From Cellulomonas sp. RIT-PI-Y (GTDB taxonomy: Bacteria; Actinomycetota; Actinomycetes; Actinomycetales; Cellulomonadaceae): a stretch of DNA of 45,177 bases. Under the pieces are notes generated by a model, which did not search any database, was not told the DNA's origin, and saw only the letters and a program-made list of their open reading frames with translations. A program made the translations under genes and the position numbers. The stretch's first letter is position 1. Each line of letters begins with the position of its first letter. The stretch covers positions 1 to 45,177 of the forward strand of contig NZ_JANZKP010000027.1 in the NCBI RefSeq assembly GCF_025642745.1, written 5' to 3'. Shown here one piece after another: positions 9,489 through 18,322 of the stretch.

Positions 9489-9506
9489 TCAGACGACGCC
9501 GTCTGA
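9489..9506 (+). promoter_or_regulatory. Palindrome upstream of dhaK (operator or folC end hairpin)
   Basis: TCAGACG and CGTCTGA are perfect 7-bp arms around ACGC, 22 bases before the dhaK start and 58 bases after the folC stop. It has no T-tract. It could be an operator for the dha operon or a weak transcript end. A TTGACG at 9462-9467 could be a -35, but no matching -10 is obvious. Confidence 0.4.
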
Positions 9507-9528
9507 CCCCCTGCGGAAAGGACCGGCC

Positions 9529-10524
9529 GTGAAGAAGCTCATCAACGACCCGCAGAACGTCGTCGCCGAGTCGGTGGAGGGCTTCGCGCTCGTCCACGCC
9601 GACCTGGTCACGATGCACACCGACCCGCTGTTCGTCAGCCGGGCCGGGGGTGCGGTCGACGGGAAGGTCGGGCTGGTCTCCGGCGGCGGCAGCGGGCACG
9701 AGCCGCTGCACGCCGGGTTCGTCGGCGACGGGATGCTGGACGCCGCGGTGCCGGGCGCCATGTTCACCTCCCCGACCCCGGACGCCATCGCCCCGGCGAT
9801 CGCCGCCGCGGACTCCGGCGCGGGTGTGCTCGCCATCGTGAAGAACTACACCGGCGACGTGCTGAACTTCGAGACCGCGGCCGAGCTGGCCGAGGCCGAG
9901 GACATCAGCGTGCGCACCGTGATCGTCAACGACGACGTCGCGGTGGAGGACTCGCTCTACACCGCCGGCCGGCGCGGTGTGGCGGGCACCGTCGCGGTGG
10001 AGAAGATCGCCGGTGCCGCGGCCGCGCGCGGGGACGATCTGGACGCGGTCGCCGCGGTGGCGGAGAAGGTGGTCGCCCACGTCCGGTCGATGGGGGTCGC
10101 GCTCACCGCCTGCACCGTGCCGCACGCGGGCAAGCCGTCCTTCGACCTGCCCGAGGACGAGATCGAGATCGGGATCGGCATCCACGGCGAGCCGGGCCGG
10201 CGCCGGATCCCGCTGGCCCCCGCGGACGAGATCACCGAGCTCCTGCTCGACCCGGTGGCGGACGACCTCGGGCTGGCCTCGGGTGAGAACGTGCTGCTGT
10301 TCGTCAACGGGATGGGCGGCACGCCGCTGAGCGAGCTGTTCGTCGTCTATCGTCAGGCACGCAAGCTGCTGGAGGGGCGCGGGGTCCAGGTGACCCGGTC
10401 GCTGGTCGGCAACTATGTGACATCACTGGAGATGCAGGGCGCCTCGGTCACTGTGCTCCGGCTGGACGACGAGTTGACCGCGCTCTGGGACGCGCCGGTC
10501 CGCACGGCGGCGTTGCACTGGTGA
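9529..10524 (+). CDS. dhaK: PTS-dependent dihydroxyacetone kinase, substrate-binding subunit DhaK
   Basis: DhaK binds dihydroxyacetone covalently as a hemiaminal with a histidine and presents it to DhaL-ADP for phosphorylation to DHAP. The 331-residue product has the glycine-rich VSGGGSGHEPLHAGFVG near residue 50. The substrate-binding histidine is H219 in GIGIHGEPG, one position from H218 of the E. coli protein. The GTG start has AAAGGA six bases upstream. dhaL and dhaM follow on the same strand, which together with the separate DhaM marks the phosphoenolpyruvate/PTS type rather than the single-chain ATP type. The operon connects glycerol or dihydroxyacetone use to glycolysis. Confidence 0.95.
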   Translation: MKKLINDPQNVVAESVEGFALVHADLVTMHTDPLFVSRAGGAVDGKVGLVSGGGSGHEPLHAGFVGDGMLDAAVPGAMFTSPTPDAIAPAIAAADSGAGVLAIVKNYTGDVLNFETAAELAEAEDISVRTVIVNDDVAVEDSLYTAGRRGVAGTVAVEKIAGAAAARGDDLDAVAAVAEKVVAHVRSMGVALTACTVPHAGKPSFDLPEDEIEIGIGIHGEPGRRRIPLAPADEITELLLDPVADDLGLASGENVLLFVNGMGGTPLSELFVVYRQARKLLEGRGVQVTRSLVGNYVTSLEMQGASVTVLRLDDELTALWDAPVRTAALHW

Positions 10525-10587
10525 CGCGCCAGCCGAGGCCATGAGGCACGACGACGCAGCGTGGGACAACCGGAGGCGACACAGAGC

Positions 10588-11226
10588 ATGGCGGGAAGCC
10601 TGGGTGTGGACTGGGCGGTGGCGTGGACACGACGCACCGCGCAGGTGATCGGTGAGCACCGGGACGAGCTGATCGAGCTCGACCGGCAGATCGGCGACGG
10701 CGACCACGGGGAGAACCTCACCCGGGGTTTCGCCGCGGTGGTGGCCAAGCTCGACGGGCTCGCCGAGCCCCCGGCCGACCCGGGGGAGGTGCTGAAGCTG
10801 GTCGCCACCACCCTGATGTCGACCGTCGGCGGCGCCGCCGGTCCGCTGTACGGCACCGCCTACCTGCGGGCCGCCAAGGTCACCGGGGTGCCCGAGCTGG
10901 ACGCGCACGGCGTGGTCGCGCTGCTGGAGGCCGGGCTGGAGGGCATCGTCGCGCGCGGCAAGGCCTCGCCCGGCGAGAAGACGATGGTCGACGCCTGGAC
11001 CCCCGCGGTCGAGGCGGCGGTGGCGGCGGCGGACCAGGGAGCGTCCCCGGCCGCGGTGCTGGCGGCCGCGGCCGAGGCGGCGCGGGCCGGGGCGGAGGCC
11101 ACCGTGCCGCTGCTGGCGACCAAGGGCCGGGCGTCGTACCTCGGCGAACGGTCGATCGGCCATCAGGACCCGGGGGCCACGTCGACCGCGCTCATCCTGG
11201 CCGCGGCGGCGGAGACGGCCGCATGA
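10588..11226 (+). CDS. dhaL: Dihydroxyacetone kinase, ADP-binding subunit DhaL
   Basis: DhaL keeps a tightly bound ADP that is rephosphorylated by DhaM and then passes the phosphate to dihydroxyacetone on DhaK. The 212-residue protein has the Mg-nucleotide aspartates D32, D37 and D39 in LDRQIGDGDHGENLTRG. Later family motifs are GGAAGPLYGT, SPGEKTMVDAW and SYLGERSIGHQDPGATS. A GTG nine codons upstream is possible, but the ATG at 10588 has GGAGG eleven bases before it and gives the normal family length. The stop overlaps dhaM by four bases, so the subunits are probably made in fixed proportion. Confidence 0.94.
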   Translation: MAGSLGVDWAVAWTRRTAQVIGEHRDELIELDRQIGDGDHGENLTRGFAAVVAKLDGLAEPPADPGEVLKLVATTLMSTVGGAAGPLYGTAYLRAAKVTGVPELDAHGVVALLEAGLEGIVARGKASPGEKTMVDAWTPAVEAAVAAADQGASPAAVLAAAAEAARAGAEATVPLLATKGRASYLGERSIGHQDPGATSTALILAAAAETAA

Positions 11227-11993
11227 CCGCCGCGGTCGCGCTGGTCCTGGTCTCGCACTCGGCCCTGATCGCCGAGGGACTGCGCGACCTGGCCGGGCAG
11301 ATGGCACCCGGGGTGGAGATCGTCCCGGCGGGCGGCGATCCGGCCGGTGGGCTGGGCACGTCGGTGGACCGGGTGACCGTGGCGATCGAGCAGGCGGCGG
11401 CCGACGGGCGTCAGGTCCTGGTGCTCACCGACCTGGGCTCGGCCGTGCTCACCACCGAGATGGTGCTGGAGCTGCTGGACGAGGGCGTGGCCGCGCGGGT
11501 CCGGCTGGCCGACGCGCCGCTGGTCGAGGGGGCCGTGGTGGCCGCGGTCGAGGCGGCCGGTGGCGGCGACCTGGACACCGTACGGACCGCGGCGGAGCGG
11601 GCCGGGGCTGCCGCGGCGCCGGCCCCGGACGAGGTGACCCAGGACGGACCGGCCCCGCACGAAGCGGCCCAGGACGGACCGGCCCAGGACGGACCGGCCC
11701 AGGACAGGCCGGCTCAGGACGGGCCAGCCGACAGCGGGACGATCAGCGGGCAGGTCACGGTCAAGAACCCGCTGGGGCTGCATGCCCGCCCCGCGGCGGT
11801 GCTGTCCCGGATGATGGCCGGGTTCGACGCCTCGGTGCAGGTCAACGGCGTCAACGCGGCCAGTGTGCTGGAGCTGATGCAGCTCGGCGCCACCCAGGGT
11901 CAGGTGCTGGCCCTGTCCGCCACCGGGTCCCAGGCCCGTGCCGCGGCCGACGCCTTCATCGGTGCGGTGGACGAGGGTTTCGGCGAGATCTGA
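11223..11993 (+). CDS. dhaM: PTS phosphoryl-transfer subunit DhaM (EIIA-HPr fusion)
   Basis: DhaM feeds phosphate from the PTS to ADP on DhaL. The 256-residue protein has an N-terminal EIIA-mannose-like domain with the phospho-site H12 in LVLVSHSALIAEGL. A low-complexity linker spans about residues 125-175, and a C-terminal HPr domain has the phospho-site H187 in NPLGLHARPAA. There is no enzyme I-like domain, so phosphate must come from a general enzyme I encoded elsewhere. The linker is encoded by a 15-bp tandem repeat (QDGPA units). DhaM fusions vary in domain number among species; the two-domain form is known in actinobacteria. Confidence 0.93.
   Translation: MTAAVALVLVSHSALIAEGLRDLAGQMAPGVEIVPAGGDPAGGLGTSVDRVTVAIEQAAADGRQVLVLTDLGSAVLTTEMVLELLDEGVAARVRLADAPLVEGAVVAAVEAAGGGDLDTVRTAAERAGAAAAPAPDEVTQDGPAPHEAAQDGPAQDGPAQDRPAQDGPADSGTISGQVTVKNPLGLHARPAAVLSRMMAGFDASVQVNGVNAASVLELMQLGATQGQVLALSATGSQARAAADAFIGAVDEGFGEI
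11640..11729 (+). repeat. 15-bp in-frame tandem repeat in the dhaM linker
   Basis: Six 15-bp units follow each other. The units at 11640, 11670 and 11685 read CAGGACGGACCGGCC exactly, and the units at 11655, 11700 and 11715 are diverged. They encode QDGPA-type pentapeptides between the EIIA and HPr domains. Unit gain or loss would keep the frame, so linker length may vary between strains. Confidence 0.9.
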
Positions 11994-12044
11994 CCCGCGC
12001 CGGGCGGGTGTGATCGGAGGAACAGCCACCGGGATGGGCTTTTC

Positions 12045-12076
12045 TTGCACGCCGTGCAAAAATGCATGCCATGCAA
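12045..12076 (+). promoter_or_regulatory. Two tandem palindromic operators at the tetR start
   Basis: TTGCACGCCGTGCAA (12045-12059) is a perfect 7-1-7 palindrome. ATGCATGCCATGCAA (12062-12076) is the same element with three changes and one mismatched arm pair. The centres are 17 bases apart, about one and a half helical turns. The second site includes both possible ATG starts of the TetR gene. Palindromes of this TTGCA-N-TGCAA type are common operators of TetR regulators that control exporters. I infer autorepression, with the downstream exporter gene controlled on the same transcript or from the same site. Confidence 0.75.
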
Positions 12077-12682
12077 GAAGTCGACGGCAGTCTCCGGGCG
12101 CGCAAGAAGCGTGCCCGCCTGGAAGCACTGGTCGACGCCACCCACCGGCTGGCCGCCGAGCACGGGCTGGACCAGGTGACGGTCGAGGCGATCAGCGCCG
12201 AGGCCGGGTGCAGCGTGCGGACGTTCTTCAACTACTTCGAGTCGAAGGACGACGCCGTGCTGGGCATGGCGCAGTGGCCCGTGGACGCGGAGGCCGCCGA
12301 GGTCTTCGCCTGCGGCGGTCCCACCGGTGACCTGCTGCCCGACCTGGAACAGCTCGTCCGGGTCCTCCTCGACCACCCCCCGCTCGGCAAACAGCGGATG
12401 GAGCGTGCCTTCGAGCTGGCCAAGGGCCATCCCGAGCTGCTGCTGCGCGCGTACACCCTGATCCAGCAGCACCAGGAGGAGACCGCCGACCTGATGCGCC
12501 GACGGCTCGGCCCGGACTGCGACGTCGCGACCATCCACCTGGTGGGTGGCCTGCTGATGGGTCTCACGCACAGCACCTTCGTGCGCTGGGACACCTCCGG
12601 CCAGGTCGGCGAGGTGCAGGAGTACCTGCCCTCGGTCGTCGCGGACCTGGCAGGCATCCTCACCTCCCGCGCCCCGGCCTGA
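12062..12682 (+). CDS. TetR-family transcriptional regulator of the adjacent exporter
   Basis: The product, about 203-206 residues, has an N-terminal TetR helix-turn-helix at roughly residues 20-70: HRLAAEHGLDQVTVEAISAE, then GCSVRTFFNYFESKDDAV, the usual recognition helix and helix-4 pattern. The C-terminal ligand domain has no recognised specificity. The start is ambiguous: ATG at 12062 or 12071, both inside the second palindrome and without a Shine-Dalgarno. The 14-TM exporter follows 81 bases downstream in the same direction. By family rule such regulators leave their operators when a substrate of the pump binds. The ligand here is unknown, and regulation of the exporter is inferred from position and the operators. 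Confidence 0.9.
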   Translation: MHAMQEVDGSLRARKKRARLEALVDATHRLAAEHGLDQVTVEAISAEAGCSVRTFFNYFESKDDAVLGMAQWPVDAEAAEVFACGGPTGDLLPDLEQLVRVLLDHPPLGKQRMERAFELAKGHPELLLRAYTLIQQHQEETADLMRRRLGPDCDVATIHLVGGLLMGLTHSTFVRWDTSGQVGEVQEYLPSVVADLAGILTSRAPA

Positions 12683-14416
<1,734 letters not shown>

Positions 14417-14425
14417 CCTGCCCGC

Positions 14426-14842
14426 GTGAGTCAGCCTGCACCGCGGCCCGTACGCCGGAAGAAGCCCGCCAAGCCCCAGTTCACCTCGACGATCCTGTTG
14501 CTCGAGGGTGTGCTGGTGCTGTTCGCGGCGCTGACGGCGTACGGGCTGCAGGTGCTCCCGGCCGGGGTGATCTGGACGGTGGCCGGGGTGATGTTCCTGG
14601 TCTTCGTCCTGCTGTCCCGGATGGTCGAGCTGCCCGGCGGGTACGTCGCCGGGTCGATCGCCCAGGTGCTGGTGCTCGCCTGCGGGCTGGTGATCCCGAT
14701 GATGTATCTGCTCGGCGTGGTGTTCATCGCGCTGTGGGTGTCGGCCTACCGGTTGGGGGCGCGGATCGACGCGGAGCGGGCGGCCTACGACGCCGAACAC
14801 CCCGACGAGCGTGGCCCGGAGGACGCCCGGCGCGCGCACTGA
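14426..14842 (+). CDS. DUF4233 small membrane protein
   Basis: The 138-residue protein has a basic N-terminus (RPVRRKKPAKP) and then about four hydrophobic segments between residues 20 and 110. It ends in an acidic/basic soluble tail. It matches the DUF4233 family, found mainly in actinobacteria and usually located between folC and ndk. Function is unknown; the conserved neighbourhood has suggested a housekeeping role, which is inference. The GTG start is supported by the -10 spacing and by the family N-terminus. Ndk follows 21 bases later with its own -10-like element. Confidence 0.82.
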   Translation: MSQPAPRPVRRKKPAKPQFTSTILLLEGVLVLFAALTAYGLQVLPAGVIWTVAGVMFLVFVLLSRMVELPGGYVAGSIAQVLVLACGLVIPMMYLLGVVFIALWVSAYRLGARIDAERAAYDAEHPDERGPEDARRAH

Positions 14843-14850
14843 CCAGCACG

Positions 14851-14856
14851 TAGGGT
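14851..14856 (+). promoter_or_regulatory. Candidate -10 for a leaderless ndk mRNA
   Basis: TAGGGT ends seven bases before the ATG at 14864, with no Shine-Dalgarno between. Confidence 0.42.
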
Positions 14857-14863
14857 GACGCCC

Positions 14864-15289
14864 ATGAGCGACATCCAGCGCACGTTGATCCTGGTCAAGC
14901 CGGACGGAGTCCGCCGCGGTCTCGCCGGGGAGGTGCTCCGCCGCATCGAGGCCAAGGGGTACACCCTGGCCGCGGTCGAGCTCCGCACCGCCGACGACGC
15001 CCTGCTGGGCGCGCACTACGAGGAGCACCAGGGCAAGCCGTTCTTCCAGCCGCTGGTCGACTTCATGAAGTCCGGTCCGGTGCTGGCCGTGGTGGCCGAG
15101 GGTCACCGGGTGATCGAGGGCTTCCGGTCGCTGGCCGGGTCCACCGAGCCGACCGCCGCCGCCCCCGGCACCATCCGTGGCGACCTGGGCCGGGACTGGG
15201 GCCTGGCCGTGGTGCAGAACCTGGTGCACGGCTCGGACTCGCCGGAGTCCGCCGAGCGCGAGATCGGGCTCTGGTTCCCGGGGCTCTAA
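14864..15289 (+). CDS. ndk: Nucleoside diphosphate kinase
   Basis: Ndk transfers the terminal phosphate of ATP to other nucleoside diphosphates through a phosphohistidine. The 141-residue protein starts with RTLILVKPDGVRRGL and has the active-site histidine H122 in NLVHGSDSPESAEREI. It is nearly the family's usual length. A GTG three codons upstream is open, but the ATG fits both the family start and the -10 spacing. Its stop codon overlaps the stop of the convergent helicase gene by three bases. The folC–DUF4233–ndk order seen in relatives is interrupted here. Confidence 0.96.
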   Translation: MSDIQRTLILVKPDGVRRGLAGEVLRRIEAKGYTLAAVELRTADDALLGAHYEEHQGKPFFQPLVDFMKSGPVLAVVAEGHRVIEGFRSLAGSTEPTAAAPGTIRGDLGRDWGLAVVQNLVHGSDSPESAEREIGLWFPGL

Positions 15290-18270
15290 GCCAGCAGCTC
15301 CCGCACGTCGTCCGCGGTGAGCGTCGCGGAGAACAGGTCGCCGTCGTCGATCACGGCATCGACCAGCGCGGCCTTGCGGGCCTGCAACGCCAGCACCTTC
15401 TCCTCGATGGTGTCCGCGGCGATCAGCCGGTACACCATCACGTTCTTGTCCTGGCCGATCCGGTGGGCCCGGTCGACCGCCTGCTGTTCGGCGGCCGGGT
15501 TCCACCACGGGTCCAGCAGGACGACGTAGTCCGCCTCGGTGAGGTTCAGGCCGATCCCGCCCGCCTTGAGGCTGATCAGGAACACCGGGGCGTCCCCGGC
15601 GCGGAACTCCTCGATCACCCGGTCCCGGCCGGTGGTGGACCCGTCCAGCCGCGCGAACGGCACCCCGGCGGCGGTCAGCCGGGTGGCGGCCAGGTCCAGG
15701 TAGGACGTGAACTGGCTGAACACCAGCGCGCGGTGCCCCTCCGCCACCAGGTCGTCCACCTGTTCCAGCAGCAGGTCGAGCTTGGCCGAGCCGACCCCGG
15801 CCTGGTCGGGGTCGATCAGCGCCGGGTCCAGCGCCAGCATCCGCAGCAGGGTGAGCGACCGGTAGACGATGAACCGCTGCCGGTCCAGGTCGTCGATGAG
15901 GCCGAACAGCTTCTGCCGTTCGCGTTGCAGGTAGAGGTCGTACAGGTCGCGGTGCGCGGGGGAGAGCTCCACGGTGAGCGTCTGCTCCTGCTTGCCGGGC
16001 AGGTCGGCGGCGACCACCTCCTTGGTGCGGCGCAGCAGGAACGGCCGGATCCGGCGCCGCAGCCGGGCCAGACGCTCCTCGCGGGACCGGCCGAGGTCGG
16101 TCGGCAGTGACCCCGCACCGCGTCCGGCGGTGACCCCGGTGCGCTCGCCCTCGATCGGCCGGACGTACTGCTCGGCGAAGGCCCGGGCGGAAGGGAACAG
16201 CCCCGGGGCGGACAGCGCGAACAGCGCGTGCAGTTCGGTGAGCGAGTTCTCGATCGGGGTGCCGGTGACGGCCAGGGTGAACGGGACGTCCAGGTCCCGC
16301 GCGGCGCGGTGCACCTGGGACGCGTGGTTCTTCACCTGTTGTGCCTCGTCCAGGATCAGCCCCGCCCAGTCGACGGCCGCGTAGGCCTCCGCGTCCAGGC
16401 GCAGCAGGGCGTAGCTGGTCACCACGATCGACGCGCCGCCGGCGACCGCGGCCACGTCCACCCCGGTCGCCTGGGTGGCGGCGATCCGGCGCACGGTCAG
16501 ACCCGGTGTGAAGCGGGCGGCCTCGGCGACCCAGTTCGGCGTGACCGAGGTCGGGGCGACCACCAGGAACGGTCCGGCGCCGCCCTGCTCCACGGCGTGC
16601 TGCACCAGCGCCAGGCACTGCAGCGTCTTGCCCAGCCCCATGTCGTCCGCCAGGACCCCGCCGAGCCGATGCCGCCAGAGGAACGCCAGCCAGTCGAAGC
16701 CCTGCTGCTGGTACGGCCGGAGCTCCGCGCGCAGGCCGGCGGGCGGCGGGGTGGGCCGGGGTGCGTCACCCGCCGCCTCGTCCACCAGCGCCCGCCACTC
16801 GACGGCCGGGGTCGCCTGGTCCGCCAGGTCGACGAAGTCCGCCCACAGACTGGTCTGGTGCCGGCTGATCCGCGGGCCGGTGTCCCACTCGCTGAGGTCC
16901 CGCGCCTCGGTGATCAGCTCGGTCAGCGTGGCGAGCGCGGGATGGTCCAGCCGCAGGTAGCTGCCGTCGACCAGCAGCAGCTTGCGCCGACCCCGGGCCA
17001 GCGCGCGGAACAGCGGGACGAACGGGACGTCCCGGCCGTCCAGGGTGACCGTGACACCCAGGTCGAACCAGTCGTGCTTCTCGGTGGGCAGGGTGGTCAC
17101 GGTGAGCACCGGGTCGCCGCGCAGCTCGCGGTAGTCCGGCTGCTTCCCGACGGTGTCGATCGCGACGCCGGGCAGCGCGGCGAGCAGCGGCAGGGTCACG
17201 GCGACGAACTCGGCGGCCTCGACGTCCCGCAGGGTCACCGGGAGCGGCAGCGGGTCCTCCGCCCACCAGCCCTCGGGCAGCGTCCCGGCCGGGATCAGCG
17301 CCCGCGGGTCGGGTGCCGGGGCGTTGCGGGGCCCGGTGCGCCAGGACCAGTGCAGGTCGACGGTGTGCCGCGGGGCGAACCGCACCGTGAGCAGCAGGGT
17401 CGGCGGGGCGGGCGGCGGGATCGTCACGGTGCCGTCGGTGGAGCTCAGCTCCAGGTCGCCGGTCAGCAGGTGGTCCAGGCCCTCCGGCGGGACCAGCACC
17501 CCGGCCCCCAGCTCCTCGGCCACGCTGTGTCGGCCGTGCGCACCGAGCAGGGCCAGCCGCTGCGGGTCGAGGGCGCTCGGTGCGAGCAGGATCTGGCGCG
17601 GGTGGGCGGGGTCGGCGACGTACAGGCCGTGGTCGCCGATCGGGTGCGCGTGCCGGGGGTCGGCGGTCTCACCGTCCACCGTGAGCCGGGCGGCGATCCG
17701 GATGCCGCCGGTGACTCGGGTGGCGTCCAGGGTGAGCTCGGCGGCCCGTCCGAGCCGGACCCGCGCGCCGGCGCCGGAGCCGACGAACGCGATCCCGATC
17801 CGCTGCGCCTGGTCGAGCAGGTCCCAGAGCACCGGGTTGGCGAACTCGTCCAGGAACACCCAGTCCGGATCGGTGCCGGGCAGGGCGGGCCCGGCGGCGC
17901 GGTGCAGGGCGCCGACCTCGCAGAACCATCGGTGCTGCGCGGCGTCCAGGCCCAGCCGGGTGCGTTGGTGCGGGATGTTCGACCAGGTCACGCTGCCGCG
18001 GGCCCAGCCGCGCGCGGTCCGCAGCACCGGGCGCACGGCCAGGCGGTACTGGCCGTTGCCCGGCGGGTCGTCCTTGGCCGGCCGACCGCCGACGGTGCGG
18101 GAGGTCGGGCCGTTCCAGCGCTCCCGGGTCCGCGGGGTGAGCTCGCGCAGCTCGAACTGCAGACCGGTGTCCGTCGTCGGCCCGGCGGGGGCGGGCGGGC
18201 CGGCGGCGACCGAGGCCGCCAGACTGGCGAGCACCTCCTGCCAGCGCTCGGGGGACGGGGTGGACGACAC
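15286..18270 (-). CDS. SNF2-family DEAD/DEAH-type helicase with SNF2-associated N-domain
   Basis: The 994-residue Swi2/Snf2 ATPase has an N-terminal half (to about residue 480) that looks like the bacterial SNF2-helicase-associated region. The motor follows. Motif I is DDMGLGKT with K548, Ia is VVAPTSVTPNW, and motif II is DEAQ at 641-644. Motif III is VTGTPIENSLTELH, IV is ALVFSQFTSYLD, V is ISLKAGGIGLNLTEADYV, and VI is AVDRAHRIGQ. No zinc-binding SWIM motif is visible. Such proteins translocate on duplex DNA and act in repair or transcription recycling; the specific role is unknown. The GTG at 18270 is chosen over one ten codons upstream because CAGGAT lies seven bases before it as a -10 candidate. 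It is divergent from smc and convergent with ndk. Confidence 0.9.
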   Translation of the reverse strand: MSSTPSPERWQEVLASLAASVAAGPPAPAGPTTDTGLQFELRELTPRTRERWNGPTSRTVGGRPAKDDPPGNGQYRLAVRPVLRTARGWARGSVTWSNIPHQRTRLGLDAAQHRWFCEVGALHRAAGPALPGTDPDWVFLDEFANPVLWDLLDQAQRIGIAFVGSGAGARVRLGRAAELTLDATRVTGGIRIAARLTVDGETADPRHAHPIGDHGLYVADPAHPRQILLAPSALDPQRLALLGAHGRHSVAEELGAGVLVPPEGLDHLLTGDLELSSTDGTVTIPPPAPPTLLLTVRFAPRHTVDLHWSWRTGPRNAPAPDPRALIPAGTLPEGWWAEDPLPLPVTLRDVEAAEFVAVTLPLLAALPGVAIDTVGKQPDYRELRGDPVLTVTTLPTEKHDWFDLGVTVTLDGRDVPFVPLFRALARGRRKLLLVDGSYLRLDHPALATLTELITEARDLSEWDTGPRISRHQTSLWADFVDLADQATPAVEWRALVDEAAGDAPRPTPPPAGLRAELRPYQQQGFDWLAFLWRHRLGGVLADDMGLGKTLQCLALVQHAVEQGGAGPFLVVAPTSVTPNWVAEAARFTPGLTVRRIAATQATGVDVAAVAGGASIVVTSYALLRLDAEAYAAVDWAGLILDEAQQVKNHASQVHRAARDLDVPFTLAVTGTPIENSLTELHALFALSAPGLFPSARAFAEQYVRPIEGERTGVTAGRGAGSLPTDLGRSREERLARLRRRIRPFLLRRTKEVVAADLPGKQEQTLTVELSPAHRDLYDLYLQRERQKLFGLIDDLDRQRFIVYRSLTLLRMLALDPALIDPDQAGVGSAKLDLLLEQVDDLVAEGHRALVFSQFTSYLDLAATRLTAAGVPFARLDGSTTGRDRVIEEFRAGDAPVFLISLKAGGIGLNLTEADYVVLLDPWWNPAAEQQAVDRAHRIGQDKNVMVYRLIAADTIEEKVLALQARKAALVDAVIDDGDLFSATLTADDVRELLA

Positions 18271-18310
18271 GGCCGCGATCCTGTCACGGCGGGCCGACAC
18301 CGGTCGCCAC

Positions 18311-18316
18311 TAGGCT
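18311..18316 (+). promoter_or_regulatory. Candidate -10 for a leaderless smc mRNA
   Basis: TAGGCT ends six bases before the GTG at 18323. It is identical to the element before the phosphoribosyltransferase gene. No Shine-Dalgarno is present. Confidence 0.45.
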
Positions 18317-18322
18317 GCCCGC

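Noticed and set aside
9529..11993. ATP-dependent single-chain dihydroxyacetone kinase
   Set aside because: K and L domains are separate genes and an EIIA-HPr DhaM follows, which marks the PTS-dependent type.
11938..12330. Rightward open frame of 130 codons starting inside dhaM and crossing the tetR operators
   Set aside because: It overlaps tetR in another frame, is Arg/Gly-rich, and crosses the palindromes; no coding motif.
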